The notes beneath the pieces are model-generated. The model was not told the origin of the DNA, did not search any database, and worked only from the letters and a program-made list of their open reading frames with translations. From Bacillota bacterium (GTDB lineage: Bacteria > Bacillota > SHA-98 > Ch115 > JABLXJ01): DNA of 64,000 nt. Both the position numbers and the translations under genes were made by a program. Where the stretch lies: NCBI GenBank assembly GCA_013178125.1, contig JABLXJ010000054.1, forward strand, positions 62,001-126,000, given 5' to 3'. Within the stretch, counting starts at the first letter, position 1; every line of letters starts with the position of its first letter. Shown one piece after another: positions 42,566 to 50,898 of the stretch.

Positions 42566-43525
42566 CTATTTTATGGCTGCCGCCCGTGCACGCACTTCCT
42601 CCACTAGATGCTCAAACCTTCTTTTATATTCCTCTGTCACAGGCGTCGCTGGCATACGACATAGCGTCGTTACCGGGAGGCCCGCCATCTGAAGTCCACG
42701 CTTTATCAGCTGTAACAGCCACGCCGTGCCACCGACCGCCCCAACTTCCCAGAAGAAATCAAACAGAGGAGACATAGCGATATGTAGCTGCTTCGCACGT
42801 TCCCAATCTTTGGCCTTGATGGCATCCCACATCGCAAATTCCACTTCCGGCAGGTAAGGAGCGGAGTTAGAAATAAACCCAGGTGTACCGACCATCGAGG
42901 CATATGGCTCAAAGTACTCGCCGTTGCCGTTGATCACCGCTATACGATCCCCAAAGCGCCGAACACAGCGGTCGAATTTTATAATGTCAATGGTACACTC
43001 CTTCAATGCGACGACGTTCTCCAGCTTTGCCAATCTTTCAATCATCGGGATCGGAAGATCCACCTGGGTCACGAATGGGTTGTTGTAGATCATGATCCCT
43101 ATATTAATTGCCTCTGATATCTTCGAGTAATGCTGTATTACTTCATCATCTGTGGGTCTCCAGTAATAGGGTGGAATTACCATAACGCCATCACATCCCA
43201 CTTGCTGCGCCCACTTTGCGAGTTCTACGCTCACCGAAGTGCTGCTGTGGTTGCATCCCGCGAATAGTGTCGCGCGCCCCTGGGCTTCCTCGGCCGCGAC
43301 TTTTACGATTTGTTGCCGCTCAGATTCCGTAAGGACATTACATTCCCCGACGCTTCCTGTTACTATGATGGTGGCGTTTCCCCTCACGAACCCCTTCTCA
43401 ACCATGAAGCGTATCTGGGCCCTGACTCCATCCAAATCCACGGAGTAATCCTCTTTGAATGGGGTAGTCATGACTACCTGTGGCCCTACAATCAAAGTCC
43501 TGAGTCGCTCCAACCTGCTATCCAT
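42566..43525 (-). CDS. DapA/NanA-family aldolase or dehydratase
   Basis: TIM-barrel class I aldolase superfamily, 319 residues. Schiff-base Lys in NVVALKECTIDI, Tyr in IGIMIYNNPFVTQVDL and the GSVGECNVLTESER loop (family GxxGE). Members make or break pyruvate-containing compounds: dihydrodipicolinate synthase, N-acetylneuraminate lyase, 2-keto-3-deoxy sugar-acid aldolases or dehydratases. In this transporter operon a catabolic 2-keto-3-deoxy acid enzyme is more likely than lysine synthesis (inference). First structural gene after the IclR regulator and its operator. Confidence 0.88.
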   Translation of the reverse strand: MDSRLERLRTLIVGPQVVMTTPFKEDYSVDLDGVRAQIRFMVEKGFVRGNATIIVTGSVGECNVLTESERQQIVKVAAEEAQGRATLFAGCNHSSTSVSVELAKWAQQVGCDGVMVIPPYYWRPTDDEVIQHYSKISEAINIGIMIYNNPFVTQVDLPIPMIERLAKLENVVALKECTIDIIKFDRCVRRFGDRIAVINGNGEYFEPYASMVGTPGFISNSAPYLPEVEFAMWDAIKAKDWERAKQLHIAMSPLFDFFWEVGAVGGTAWLLQLIKRGLQMAGLPVTTLCRMPATPVTEEYKRRFEHLVEEVRARAAAIK

Positions 43526-43611
43526 CGATGTTTAAATCTCCTTTCATAAGATAAATCTGCATACATGGTGGTAGTTGTAACCTGCAGTGGCTGTGCTGGT
43601 CTTTAGCTCCT

Positions 43612-43698
43612 ATATCACCCAATAACTGTAAATTGTCAATCTGTTCCGCTTTGCGGAACAATTATTCCGATTATAAAGCAAAGCACCTCATTTGCTAA
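43612..43698 (-). promoter_or_regulatory. Promoters and IclR-type palindrome upstream of the DapA-family operon
   Basis: On the minus strand TTAGCA, 17 nt and TATAAT (43698-43693, 43675-43670) are followed at once by the palindrome TGTTCCGC TTT GCGGAACA (43642-43660). A second promoter-like pair TTGACA/GATATA (43639-43634, 43617-43612, 16 nt) starts after it. The palindrome would cover the transcription start, a repressor position. The TTCCGC-N3-GCGGAA shape is like that of IclR operators. Confidence 0.65.
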
Positions 43699-43771
43699 TA
43701 ATGGTGAAATTGGTGCTAAGTAACATTAATAAATTACATGTAACATATAATATGGATAACTATTCAACATA

Positions 43772-44566
43772 CTACACTATGTTGGCCTTCACTCGAAGCT
43801 CAGATCCCTTGTAACCTATACTTTTCGAAAAATTACTTGCGATCTCCGTTACTACCTCAATCAATTCCGACATTCGTAGATAAAGATCCTGATAATTTCC
43901 TGAAATACCCAACCCCCCGATAACCTCGTTTCTTACATCAAACACGGGAGCCGAAATGCACATGACCCCTTCATTACCTTCGCAACAATTCAGCGCATAA
44001 CCTTGCTTTCGTACAATCTCTAAATGTTTCCTGAACTCATTAGGATCGGTGATTGTTGCGTCAGTATATTTCCGAAACTCAAGCCGTCGAATAATCGATT
44101 CCATCAAGTCCGGTTCCATCCACGCCAAGAGCACCTTTCCTATCGCCGTACAATGAAGAGGTACACGCGTCCCATCACGAACTGCAACTCGAACTGGGCG
44201 ATTACACTCCACGTTGTGAAGCTGGATGGCAACCTTCTCTACCATATCAAGAACTCCGAAATGGGACGTCTCTCCAGTAAGACGCATGAGCTCTTCAAGG
44301 TATACAGTAACCCTCTGTTTCAGATAGTCGGCCCTGAGACACCTCATGCCAATTTGAAATGCTACGGCACCAATATAGTACTTATGGGTTTCTGGGTTCT
44401 GTTCGAGGAAACCTCTTGAAGCCAGGCTTGATATGAGACGATGCGCTGCAGCCTTGCTGATACCCGTCCGCCGGCAAAGTTCCGCGAGGCTTAACTCCGT
44501 ATCATCGCTGTTGAAACATTCGATTATCTGTAACGCCTTTATTACTGATTTATTGATTTCAGACAT
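43772..44566 (-). CDS. IclR-family transcriptional regulator
   Basis: 264 residues. Winged HTH at about 5-70 (NKSVIKALQIIECFNSDDTE, LAELCRRTGISKAAAHRLIS, SLASRGFLEQN), followed by the IclR effector domain (SHFGVLDMVEKVAIQLHN; VPLHCTAIGKVLLAW; NEVIGGLGISGNYQDLYLRM). Likely represses the downstream aldolase/transporter/ETF operon through the TTCCGC-N3-GCGGAA palindrome 110-130 nt after its stop codon. It may also regulate itself through a related site at 44668-44684. Effectors are commonly small carboxylic or aromatic acids. AT-rich like the operon it precedes. Confidence 0.92.
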   Translation of the reverse strand: MSEINKSVIKALQIIECFNSDDTELSLAELCRRTGISKAAAHRLISSLASRGFLEQNPETHKYYIGAVAFQIGMRCLRADYLKQRVTVYLEELMRLTGETSHFGVLDMVEKVAIQLHNVECNRPVRVAVRDGTRVPLHCTAIGKVLLAWMEPDLMESIIRRLEFRKYTDATITDPNEFRKHLEIVRKQGYALNCCEGNEGVMCISAPVFDVRNEVIGGLGISGNYQDLYLRMSELIEVVTEIASNFSKSIGYKGSELRVKANIV

Positions 44567-44667
44567 GCCACCGATACCTCGTAAATACTCCCGGGGGGAA
44601 GCATATGGTTTCCACGCGGTTTCGTTTATTCCATTATTTATTCAATCAACCACCTACCTATCATATT

Positions 44668-44684
44668 GGTCCGCTTATCGGAAT
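44668..44684. promoter_or_regulatory. Second IclR-type half-symmetric site upstream of the IclR gene
   Basis: GGTCCGCTTATCGGAAT shares TCCGCTT and CGGAA, at the same spacing, with the perfect palindrome at 43642-43660. Two mismatches in the arms. Candidate autoregulatory operator. Confidence 0.4.
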
Positions 44685-44732
44685 ATCTAGTCCATATTTT
44701 ATATATTCGACACGCCATTCTTATTTCCTTCT

Positions 44733-44767
44733 AAAAAAATATGGACTGGGATAAAAAACCCGGTCCA
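44733..44767 (-). terminator. Intrinsic terminator of the FadR-led operon
   Basis: TGGACCGGG / CCCAGTCCA on the minus strand (44767-44759 and 44750-44742), nine pairs including one G-U, 8-nt loop, followed by ATATTTTTTTAG with seven T. It lies about 115 nt after the stop of the last gene. Confidence 0.85.
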
Positions 44768-44881
44768 ATATCCTACGGGTAATTCGTATATATGTCTAAA
44801 GATATTCTCCAGGCGGCATACAAGATCTGCAAATCGCATAGCGTCTGAAGCAATCATCCCTCAAAACGCCAGCTATTTCCC

Positions 44882-45913
44882 TCACATAGCAACCCCTATC
44901 TTCTTCCATAAGGAACTCCGAGGTGGGTGGTCGTGTTGAAACGCCTTCGCCGCCAGGGCTACTGCCAGCGTCTCCCTGGCTTCCTCTATGCTAGTGGGCA
45001 AGGCCCCGCCCCCCTCGATCGCATCGAGGAAATCATGAGCCTGGGCGATGAAGGGGTCATCCCTGGTGATGCGGTAGCGCCCCATTTCCTCCCACTTGTT
45101 TGCGTCGCTGTTGCAGAAGGATATCTTGTGCATCTCTCCATCAACCGTGTACCTGAGGTTCCCCTTGTTCCCGATCAGCTCGATTTCAACTATGTTGGGC
45201 TGCTGGAACTGGTTGGTGAAAAGCTCAACCAGCGCCCCTCCCTCCCGGAAGCGCAGAAGGATGATCGAGCTGTCCTCGACCTCGACGCCTTCGAACTCCA
45301 GGCGGTCGTAAAATGCCACTGTATCATCGACCTCGCCGAAGAACCATTGGGCGAGGTTTATGGAGTGGCTCGCGGCATCCAGGATGCACCCGCCACCCAT
45401 ATCCGCCCGGGCATAATAGATCCGCTGGTAGTCGGGCCGGTACTTTCTATAGTCCTGGGAGAAGTTGAAGCGCCCCATCCGGAGCCTCCCGGTTATGCCG
45501 CTGCCGGCAAGCTCCTTGAGGCGTTTGAAGGAATGGGTGCTGCGGCGGACATAAGCCACCCCGCAGGGGATGCCTCGAGCCAGCTCTATTAGGCGGTCCA
45601 CCCCTTCCATATTTACCGAGAGGGGTTTCTCTATGAGAAACGGAATCCTGTGCTCCGCGCAGCGCAGCGCCATTGGTATATGCATGTTGGCCGGCGTGGC
45701 TATAAGGATTCCATCAAAGCCTGTCGGATCGACCTCGTTGAAGTCACTAAAGGTCGCTTTTACCGGATAGCTCTCCTTGAGTTTAGCAAGCCTCTCCGGA
45801 TTCGCATCGCACACCGAAACCTCGGCCCGTCCCGTGGCCAGGAAGCACCGCACATGCCTCTCCCCGATACCCCCACCACCAACCACCAGAATGCTCTTCC
45901 TCTTCATATTCAT
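44882..45913 (-). CDS. Gfo/Idh/MocA-family NAD(P)-dependent dehydrogenase
   Basis: About 343 residues, last gene of the FadR-led operon. Rossmann start KSILVVGGGGIGERHVRCFL, GFDGILIATPANMHIPMALR, the catalytic Lys in IPFLIEKPLSVNMEGVDR, and ADMGGGCILDAASHSINLAQ with the active-site His. The start is uncertain: the frame begins with a GTG at 45925, and ATGs at 45913 and 45907 follow AAGGGTG; 45913 is used. One of three Gfo/Idh proteins in this operon, which suggests several successive redox steps on one ring, as in cyclitol or keto-sugar pathways. Confidence 0.9.
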   Translation of the reverse strand: MNMKRKSILVVGGGGIGERHVRCFLATGRAEVSVCDANPERLAKLKESYPVKATFSDFNEVDPTGFDGILIATPANMHIPMALRCAEHRIPFLIEKPLSVNMEGVDRLIELARGIPCGVAYVRRSTHSFKRLKELAGSGITGRLRMGRFNFSQDYRKYRPDYQRIYYARADMGGGCILDAASHSINLAQWFFGEVDDTVAFYDRLEFEGVEVEDSSIILLRFREGGALVELFTNQFQQPNIVEIELIGNKGNLRYTVDGEMHKISFCNSDANKWEEMGRYRITRDDPFIAQAHDFLDAIEGGGALPTSIEEARETLAVALAAKAFQHDHPPRSSLWKKIGVAM

Positions 45914-46010
45914 ATTCCGACACACCCTTCATACATCCCAGCATACATTTCAGCACGCCCTCCCTGCATCTTCCAATGCGCCCCATACCCCATATATACA
46001 TCTCGCCATT

Positions 46011-46034
46011 CGCATTCGAACTCGCATTCGAACT
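46011..46034. repeat. Perfect 12-nt tandem duplication
   Basis: CGCATTCGAACT at 46011-46022 and 46023-46034, followed by a third partial CGGCACTCG. In the gap between the aldolase and the last Gfo/Idh gene, close to the aldolase stop. Confidence 0.9.
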
Positions 46035-46092
46035 CGGCACTCGTCCCCATCGCGAAAAGATAGAGGCCTATCGAGTGGGTTTACCAGGCTCC

Positions 46093-46887
46093 CTAGGATG
46101 GCAACTGTGCAAAGGAAAATCCCAGCTTCTCGTAGCCCTCGCGCAGCTTCAAAAAGGCATCACGCAGGTAGATTATGTCCGCGCCGTTGGAGATGAAGAG
46201 ATACCCCATATCCAGGAGCTTCCTGGTCCACTCCGGCGACACCCCGGGCGCGCCTGCGAACTTCCCGTGCTTCCTCGCCACCTCCCCGACCTTCTTGAGC
46301 ACGTCCCATATCTCGGGGCGATCTATCTCCCCGGGGAATCCCAAGCCCTGGCTCAGATCGGCAATCCCAACAAAGAGGATATCCAGGCCCGGCATCTGGG
46401 CTATATCCTCCAGGTAGGGTAATATCTCAGGATCTTCGACCTGGAAGGCCAGGAAGGTTTCTTCGTTTGAAAACTTGAGGTAATCCTTGAAATTCATAAG
46501 CCCCCAGTCAGCGTCCGCGTTGACCCCGTCGATCCCCCTGCGGCCAGTGGGGAAAAACCTCGTGGCGCGGACCCAGGCCTTCGCCTCCTCCACTGAGAGC
46601 ACATGGGGCACCATAATCCCCTTGACGCCCATCTCCATAGGCCTGATAGCCGATGAATAACCCGCCTTCCCGATGCGGACCATCGTATCCATCCCCGTCA
46701 ACCGCGCGGCCCTCACCATGCCGGCGAGAGTCTCGTCGTTGGTCCAAAGGTGTTCCTGACATATCCAGAGGCAATCAAACCCGATCAGGCCAACCATCTC
46801 CACAATAGCGGGCTCGTTGAAATTCGTTTTGGTGCAGAGCACCGGCTTACCGTCCCTCAATTTGGCTAGAACCCTGCTCTTCTGCAT
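46093..46887 (-). CDS. HpcH/HpaI-family aldolase
   Basis: Metal-dependent class II pyruvate aldolase, 264 residues. It would cleave a 2-keto-3-deoxy acid to pyruvate and an aldehyde. Active-site segments: MVRIGKAGYSSAIRPMEMG (Arg), GIMVPHVLSVEEA, LAFQVEDPEILPYLEDI (metal Glu) and ILFVGIADLSQGLGFPG (metal Asp). AGGAGG lies 12 nt before the ATG. It probably ends the pathway encoded by this operon, feeding pyruvate to central metabolism; the substrate is unknown. Confidence 0.9.
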   Translation of the reverse strand: MQKSRVLAKLRDGKPVLCTKTNFNEPAIVEMVGLIGFDCLWICQEHLWTNDETLAGMVRAARLTGMDTMVRIGKAGYSSAIRPMEMGVKGIMVPHVLSVEEAKAWVRATRFFPTGRRGIDGVNADADWGLMNFKDYLKFSNEETFLAFQVEDPEILPYLEDIAQMPGLDILFVGIADLSQGLGFPGEIDRPEIWDVLKKVGEVARKHGKFAGAPGVSPEWTRKLLDMGYLFISNGADIIYLRDAFLKLREGYEKLGFSFAQLPS

Positions 46888-47013
46888 TTGCGTCTATATT
46901 CCTCCTGCTCCCACACTATATAGGCACTGCATAAAGGCTCAATCGTGGCGATAATGGTAATTATAAATGCTAACTATGCATCCATGCCGCCAATCAGCTG
47001 ATCAGTTAATCCG

Positions 47014-48066
47014 CTAATCCGCCAGCGGCAACGTAATGCGCCTGCCGCCCTGCCTCTCCGAGCGATAAAATCCCTCGATCATCTCGAGCGCGGCCAAGCC
47101 ATCCTCACCCGTAGAGATGCTGTCCCGGCCCTCCTCGATGCAGGCTATGATCTCCCTTACCGCGTCCACAAACCAATTATTATCCTCGGGCTTCTTAATC
47201 GTCTCATCTAGGTAGAGTTCTCTATACCCCTCAAATCGACTGCTGGGGCGGCTCCGCCATACGGAGAAATCAGGGAGGGTGAGCCGCCCCCAAGTCCCCT
47301 GAAACTCCAGCTCAAACCTGACATAGTCAGTCCGCTGGTTTACGAATCCCACAGCTGTGACGCCATTCTTGAAAGCCACATAGTTGACGCATGTATCCTC
47401 CATCGCCTGTTTCCTCACCCACTGGACATGGGCCTGGACCCAGGCGACCTCCCCGGCGAAGAATCGAAACATGTCATAGAGGTGGGTCCCATCATGGAGC
47501 ATCGGCCCCTCAGTCTCAAAAACAGAATCAGGGATGAGGCCGCGCTGTGGCATGGACCCCTGGCAGTAACCTGTGATATGTAGCAGATCGCCGATCAGGC
47601 CATCGTTGATCAGCCGCCTTGCCTCATGATAGACGCTTCCCCATCGCCTGCTGTGGTTGATGATGAGCCTCGTCCCGCGACGCCTGCAGGCGTCGACGAT
47701 CACCCGTGCATCCTCAAGAGTAGTGGCGATAGGCTTTTCGCAGAAGATGGCCTTGACCTGGTTTTCGCAGGCAGCAAGCACCATGTCCCTGTGTAGGGTG
47801 GGGTGGACGCAGATACTGACGATATCTGGTCTCTCTCTGATCAGCATCTCCCGGAAATCAGTGTACTGAGCCCGCACACCCCACCGGGCCGTGAAACGGT
47901 CGAGATTCTCCTGAGAGCGGCCGCAAACCGCCACCATCTGGGTTTTAGGGCACGCGGCGTATGCTCCTGCATGGGTACAGGGGTGAGGCCGATAGGCGTC
48001 ATCCTCCAAGGTGCTGGCGATCCGCCCCGTGCCGATTATCGCGACCCGGTATACCCGGTTACTCAT
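47014..48066 (-). CDS. Gfo/Idh/MocA-family NAD(P)-dependent dehydrogenase
   Basis: 350 residues. Rossmann start VAIIGTGRIASTLEDDAYRP, IVSICVHPTLHRDMVLAAC, catalytic Lys in AIFCEKPIATTLEDARV and a His in GPMLHDGTHLYDMFRFFAGE. Its ATG overlaps the stop of the FAD oxidoreductase gene by 4 nt (48063-48066), so the two are made together and may act on the same compound. Sequence differs clearly from the other two Gfo/Idh proteins of the operon, so they are not recent copies. Confidence 0.9.
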   Translation of the reverse strand: MSNRVYRVAIIGTGRIASTLEDDAYRPHPCTHAGAYAACPKTQMVAVCGRSQENLDRFTARWGVRAQYTDFREMLIRERPDIVSICVHPTLHRDMVLAACENQVKAIFCEKPIATTLEDARVIVDACRRRGTRLIINHSRRWGSVYHEARRLINDGLIGDLLHITGYCQGSMPQRGLIPDSVFETEGPMLHDGTHLYDMFRFFAGEVAWVQAHVQWVRKQAMEDTCVNYVAFKNGVTAVGFVNQRTDYVRFELEFQGTWGRLTLPDFSVWRSRPSSRFEGYRELYLDETIKKPEDNNWFVDAVREIIACIEEGRDSISTGEDGLAALEMIEGFYRSERQGGRRITLPLAD

Positions 48067-49841
48067 ATCCGCACCTCCAGACGCGTCCCAAACTCCGTGT
48101 CATTTCTCGTAGGGTAATCGCTTCGAAAGTGGCCACCCCTACTCTCCCTGCGCAACAGGGCAGCTTCCAAAATGACCTTGTCGACCAGCAGCGCGTTCAA
48201 TAAATCCAGCAAAGCCGGATCACCGGCACTGGTACCGGCACCGGCGTCTTCGACCGGCCCTTCGGGGGCGAGGCCGTATTCGCGCTTCAGCGCCTCGATC
48301 CTCTCAAGCCCTCGCCGGAGGCCCTCTTCGTCCCGGATCACGTTTGCGCTCAGCGACATCATCTGCCTCAGCTCCTCTACAAGCCCGGAGGCCACCGCAC
48401 CAGCCGGCAATGCCGCATCGCCAGAGCCGGACCGACCTGGAGTACCCGCCGGTGCGGCCGGCCCAGCGCTGTCAGTTTGCGTGGTGCGGGAAGCGCCAAC
48501 CCTGCGTTTAGCCTTAGCAATCTTAGCCACCTTGGCGCGCTGCGCCGCAAACGAGCCCGCCCGCGCCCCGAACACCATCGTGGATGCCATCATGTTCCCG
48601 CCGAGGCGATCAGCCCCGTGAGGCCCGGCAGCCACCTCCCCGCAGGCGAAGAGCCCCGGGACCGTCGTTTGGCATTGCTCATCTATCACTACCCCGCCGT
48701 TGAAGGCCTGGACAAAGGGGGCTATCTCAACCCGGTCCTCATAGAGGTCAGCACCCAACCTCTTCATCCACCGCAACCATCCCCCAAGGGGGCCGGATTC
48801 CAGCTCGCTCCTGGGAACATGGCTAAAATCCACGATGATCCCGCCGCGCTCGGTGCCGCGGCCGGCGAGGATCTCCGAGAAGATCGCCCTGTCGATGGCC
48901 GACGACGGGTCGGTCACGGTATACGGCGCGTGGGTCTTGCGAAGATAACAGTATTCCAGGTAGGTCTCCCGCGGTAAATAACGCTCTATGAACTCCTCTC
49001 CCTCGCCGTTTACGAGCCGGGGCTGGTATTCGAAAAACTGCTCCGTGAACAGGGCCGACCAAACCGGGGCGACCATCCCGAAGGACATCTGGATGAATTC
49101 CATATTCGTAAGGGTGGCTCCGGCCCGGAGGGCGAGCGCATATCCATCGCCCGCGACATCCCGGGTCGTGAGGTTATATTTGAATAGCCCCCCTCCACCC
49201 CCCGTCGCGAGTATGACGGCGGGGGCGTAAACCGTTATAGGCTGCGCCACGGACTGCATTGCAGGCCGCTTTACGGGCTGGCCGCCGCCCGGGTCGCCAC
49301 CCATCACACCCATCACCCCACGGACCCCGGCGCATTCACCCTCCTCGAGGATAATGGAGGTGGCGCGGCAGCCTTCGATGACCGTAACGCCCCGGCGCCG
49401 GACCTCGTCGCCCAGGACCTTCTTGATATTCGACATGTCATATGCCATGACCGAACGCGGCTTCCGGTTGAAGCAGTGGCAACCCTCCACCGGCCTGATC
49501 AGGATGCCCATCTCCTCCAGCTCCTTCAGCCGGACCGGGGCCTCCGTCGCAAGAATACGCGCGAGCCCTGGGTCGCACATGCCCTGCGCCGCGGCGATAA
49601 TATCCTCATAGTGTGCCTCGATCGAATCGCTCGGGTCCGCGAGCCCTGTCGCAGCCGAAACCCCCCACCCGGGCGTCAGGGGATAAAACGTCGATCCCGT
49701 CTGGCAGAGCCGGCCTTTCGTCAACATCATAACCCTGGCCCCGCCATCGCTGGCCGCGATCGCCGCCCTGATGCCCGCCGCCCCGCTCCCGATAACGATG
49801 ACGTCGGCCTCATATACATCACCGGTTACAGATATACCCAT
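48063..49841 (-). CDS. FAD-dependent oxidoreductase (fumarate reductase/aspartate oxidase flavoprotein family)
   Basis: 592 residues, cytoplasmic flavoprotein. FAD fold: DVIVIGSGAAGIRAAIAASD, APAVILATGGGGGLFKYNLT with TRDVAGDGYALALRAGATLT, and LFACGEVAAGPHGADRLGGN. The C-terminal helical part ends with ALLRRESRGGHFRSDYP, the aspartate-oxidase/SdhA-type signature. A low-complexity Ala/Gly/Pro segment near residues 455-490 (PAAPAGTPGRSGSGDAALPA) interrupts the two. Given the operon, it may oxidise a sugar-derived acid or act as a small-molecule reductase rather than fumarate reductase; no Fe-S or membrane partner subunit is present. Confidence 0.85.
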   Translation of the reverse strand: MGISVTGDVYEADVIVIGSGAAGIRAAIAASDGGARVMMLTKGRLCQTGSTFYPLTPGWGVSAATGLADPSDSIEAHYEDIIAAAQGMCDPGLARILATEAPVRLKELEEMGILIRPVEGCHCFNRKPRSVMAYDMSNIKKVLGDEVRRRGVTVIEGCRATSIILEEGECAGVRGVMGVMGGDPGGGQPVKRPAMQSVAQPITVYAPAVILATGGGGGLFKYNLTTRDVAGDGYALALRAGATLTNMEFIQMSFGMVAPVWSALFTEQFFEYQPRLVNGEGEEFIERYLPRETYLEYCYLRKTHAPYTVTDPSSAIDRAIFSEILAGRGTERGGIIVDFSHVPRSELESGPLGGWLRWMKRLGADLYEDRVEIAPFVQAFNGGVVIDEQCQTTVPGLFACGEVAAGPHGADRLGGNMMASTMVFGARAGSFAAQRAKVAKIAKAKRRVGASRTTQTDSAGPAAPAGTPGRSGSGDAALPAGAVASGLVEELRQMMSLSANVIRDEEGLRRGLERIEALKREYGLAPEGPVEDAGAGTSAGDPALLDLLNALLVDKVILEAALLRRESRGGHFRSDYPTRNDTEFGTRLEVRI

Positions 49842-49858
49842 ACCTGCGACACCCCTGT

Positions 49859-49928
49859 CTGCATAAGGGCCCGGTCCTACATAAGAGCCTGGCCCTGCAT
49901 AAAAGCTTGAACTGCACGAGAGCTTGAA
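49859..49928. repeat. 17-18-nt degenerate tandem repeat, four copies
   Basis: Units beginning CTGCATAAGGGCC, CTACATAAGAGCC, CTGCATAAAAGCTTGAA and CTGCACGAGAGCTTGAA follow head to tail in the gap between the MalG-type permease and the FAD oxidoreductase. Confidence 0.75.
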
Positions 49929-49968
49929 ATATATGATAACTTAGACTGCTGGTTCTCAGACCACTGGC

Positions 49969-50814
49969 TCAGCCCTTGACGGCCCCTTCTATAAGGCCCT
50001 GTAATATCCACTTCTGGAATAGCAACGCCACGATGATAACCGGGATCGTGGCCACAACCGCCGCCGCCATCAACTGGGCAAAGGCCACCTTGTAAACCCC
50101 GACGAACAAGCTTATCCACACCGGGTAGGGGACGGACTTGGTCTCCGTCAGGACCAGGCCGATCAAGAATTCATTCCATGAGCTTATGAAGGCGAAGATC
50201 CCCGTGGCGGCCAACCCTGGCAGTGAAAGCGGCAGGATTATTTTGTAAAGGGCCTGCAGCCTCGTGCACCCATCGACCATTGCCGCCTCCTCTAGACTCG
50301 CAGGGATGGTATCGAAGAATCCCTTCATTACCCAGACCGAATAGGGCATTATGTAGGCCACATATGTCAGAATTAGGATCAGCTTTGTGTCGTAGAGGCC
50401 GGCCTTGATGGTAAACAGGTAATACGGGATCAAAATGCCCATTGTAGGTACCATCGAGCTGAAAAGCATGGTAAAAAGGATCGTGTTCTTCCCCTTCACA
50501 CGCAAACGCGACAGCGCGTACGCCGCCAGGACTGCCAGCACCACGACGATGGCCGTCGTCGGCAGGGCTATTGCCAGGCTGTTAGCAAAGGACTGGTACC
50601 CCCCCTGGACCTCCGTAAAGATGGAAATATAATTATGGAAGGTCGGATGCTGGGGCAAAACGTGAAAGTTGGGATAGTTATTTGAATATATCTCGCGTTC
50701 GCGCATGAGCGACGTTACGAACATCCAGAAGAAAGGGATCAAGAGCAGCCCCATGGATATGACGACTGCAACATAGGTCAAAGCCTGCAAAACGGTCTTC
50801 CTGCGAATTTTCAC
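49969..50814 (-). CDS. Carbohydrate ABC transporter permease (MalG type)
   Basis: CUT1 inner-membrane permease, 281 residues, six spans. EAA loop EAAMVDGCTRLQALYKIILP, then LSLPGLAATGIFAFISSWNE. GTG start with AGGGGTGG six nt upstream. Pairs with the MalF-type gene 84 nt upstream. The same EAA core (EAAMVDGCTRLQA) occurs in the MalG protein at 39132, indicating related transporters. Confidence 0.93.
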   Translation of the reverse strand: MKIRRKTVLQALTYVAVVISMGLLLIPFFWMFVTSLMREREIYSNNYPNFHVLPQHPTFHNYISIFTEVQGGYQSFANSLAIALPTTAIVVVLAVLAAYALSRLRVKGKNTILFTMLFSSMVPTMGILIPYYLFTIKAGLYDTKLILILTYVAYIMPYSVWVMKGFFDTIPASLEEAAMVDGCTRLQALYKIILPLSLPGLAATGIFAFISSWNEFLIGLVLTETKSVPYPVWISLFVGVYKVAFAQLMAAAVVATIPVIIVALLFQKWILQGLIEGAVKG

Positions 50815-50828
50815 TCTGAACCACCCCT

Positions 50829-50886
50829 ATCCGACCAGGTTCTATCCGGCCCGGTTATCCGGGTCATCCGAGTTATCCGGGTTATC
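50829..50886. repeat. Degenerate GGTTATCCGG repeat between two permease genes
   Basis: Six variants of an ATCCGG/ATCCGA core (CTATCCGACCAGG, CTATCCGGCCCGG, TTATCCGGGTC, ATCCGAG, TTATCCGGG, TTATCTTG) fill the gap before the MalG-type gene. It resembles the TTATCCTGGA array at 30595-30720. Confidence 0.7.
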
Positions 50887-50898
50887 TTGCTCCGTCTC

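Larger units (their letters stand above)
44567..44881. other. 315-nt region with the end terminator of one operon and the control region of the next
   Basis: Holds the terminator of the FadR-led operon (44733-44767) and, nearer the IclR gene, an IclR-box-like site (44668-44684). No gene is supported. Confidence 0.7.
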
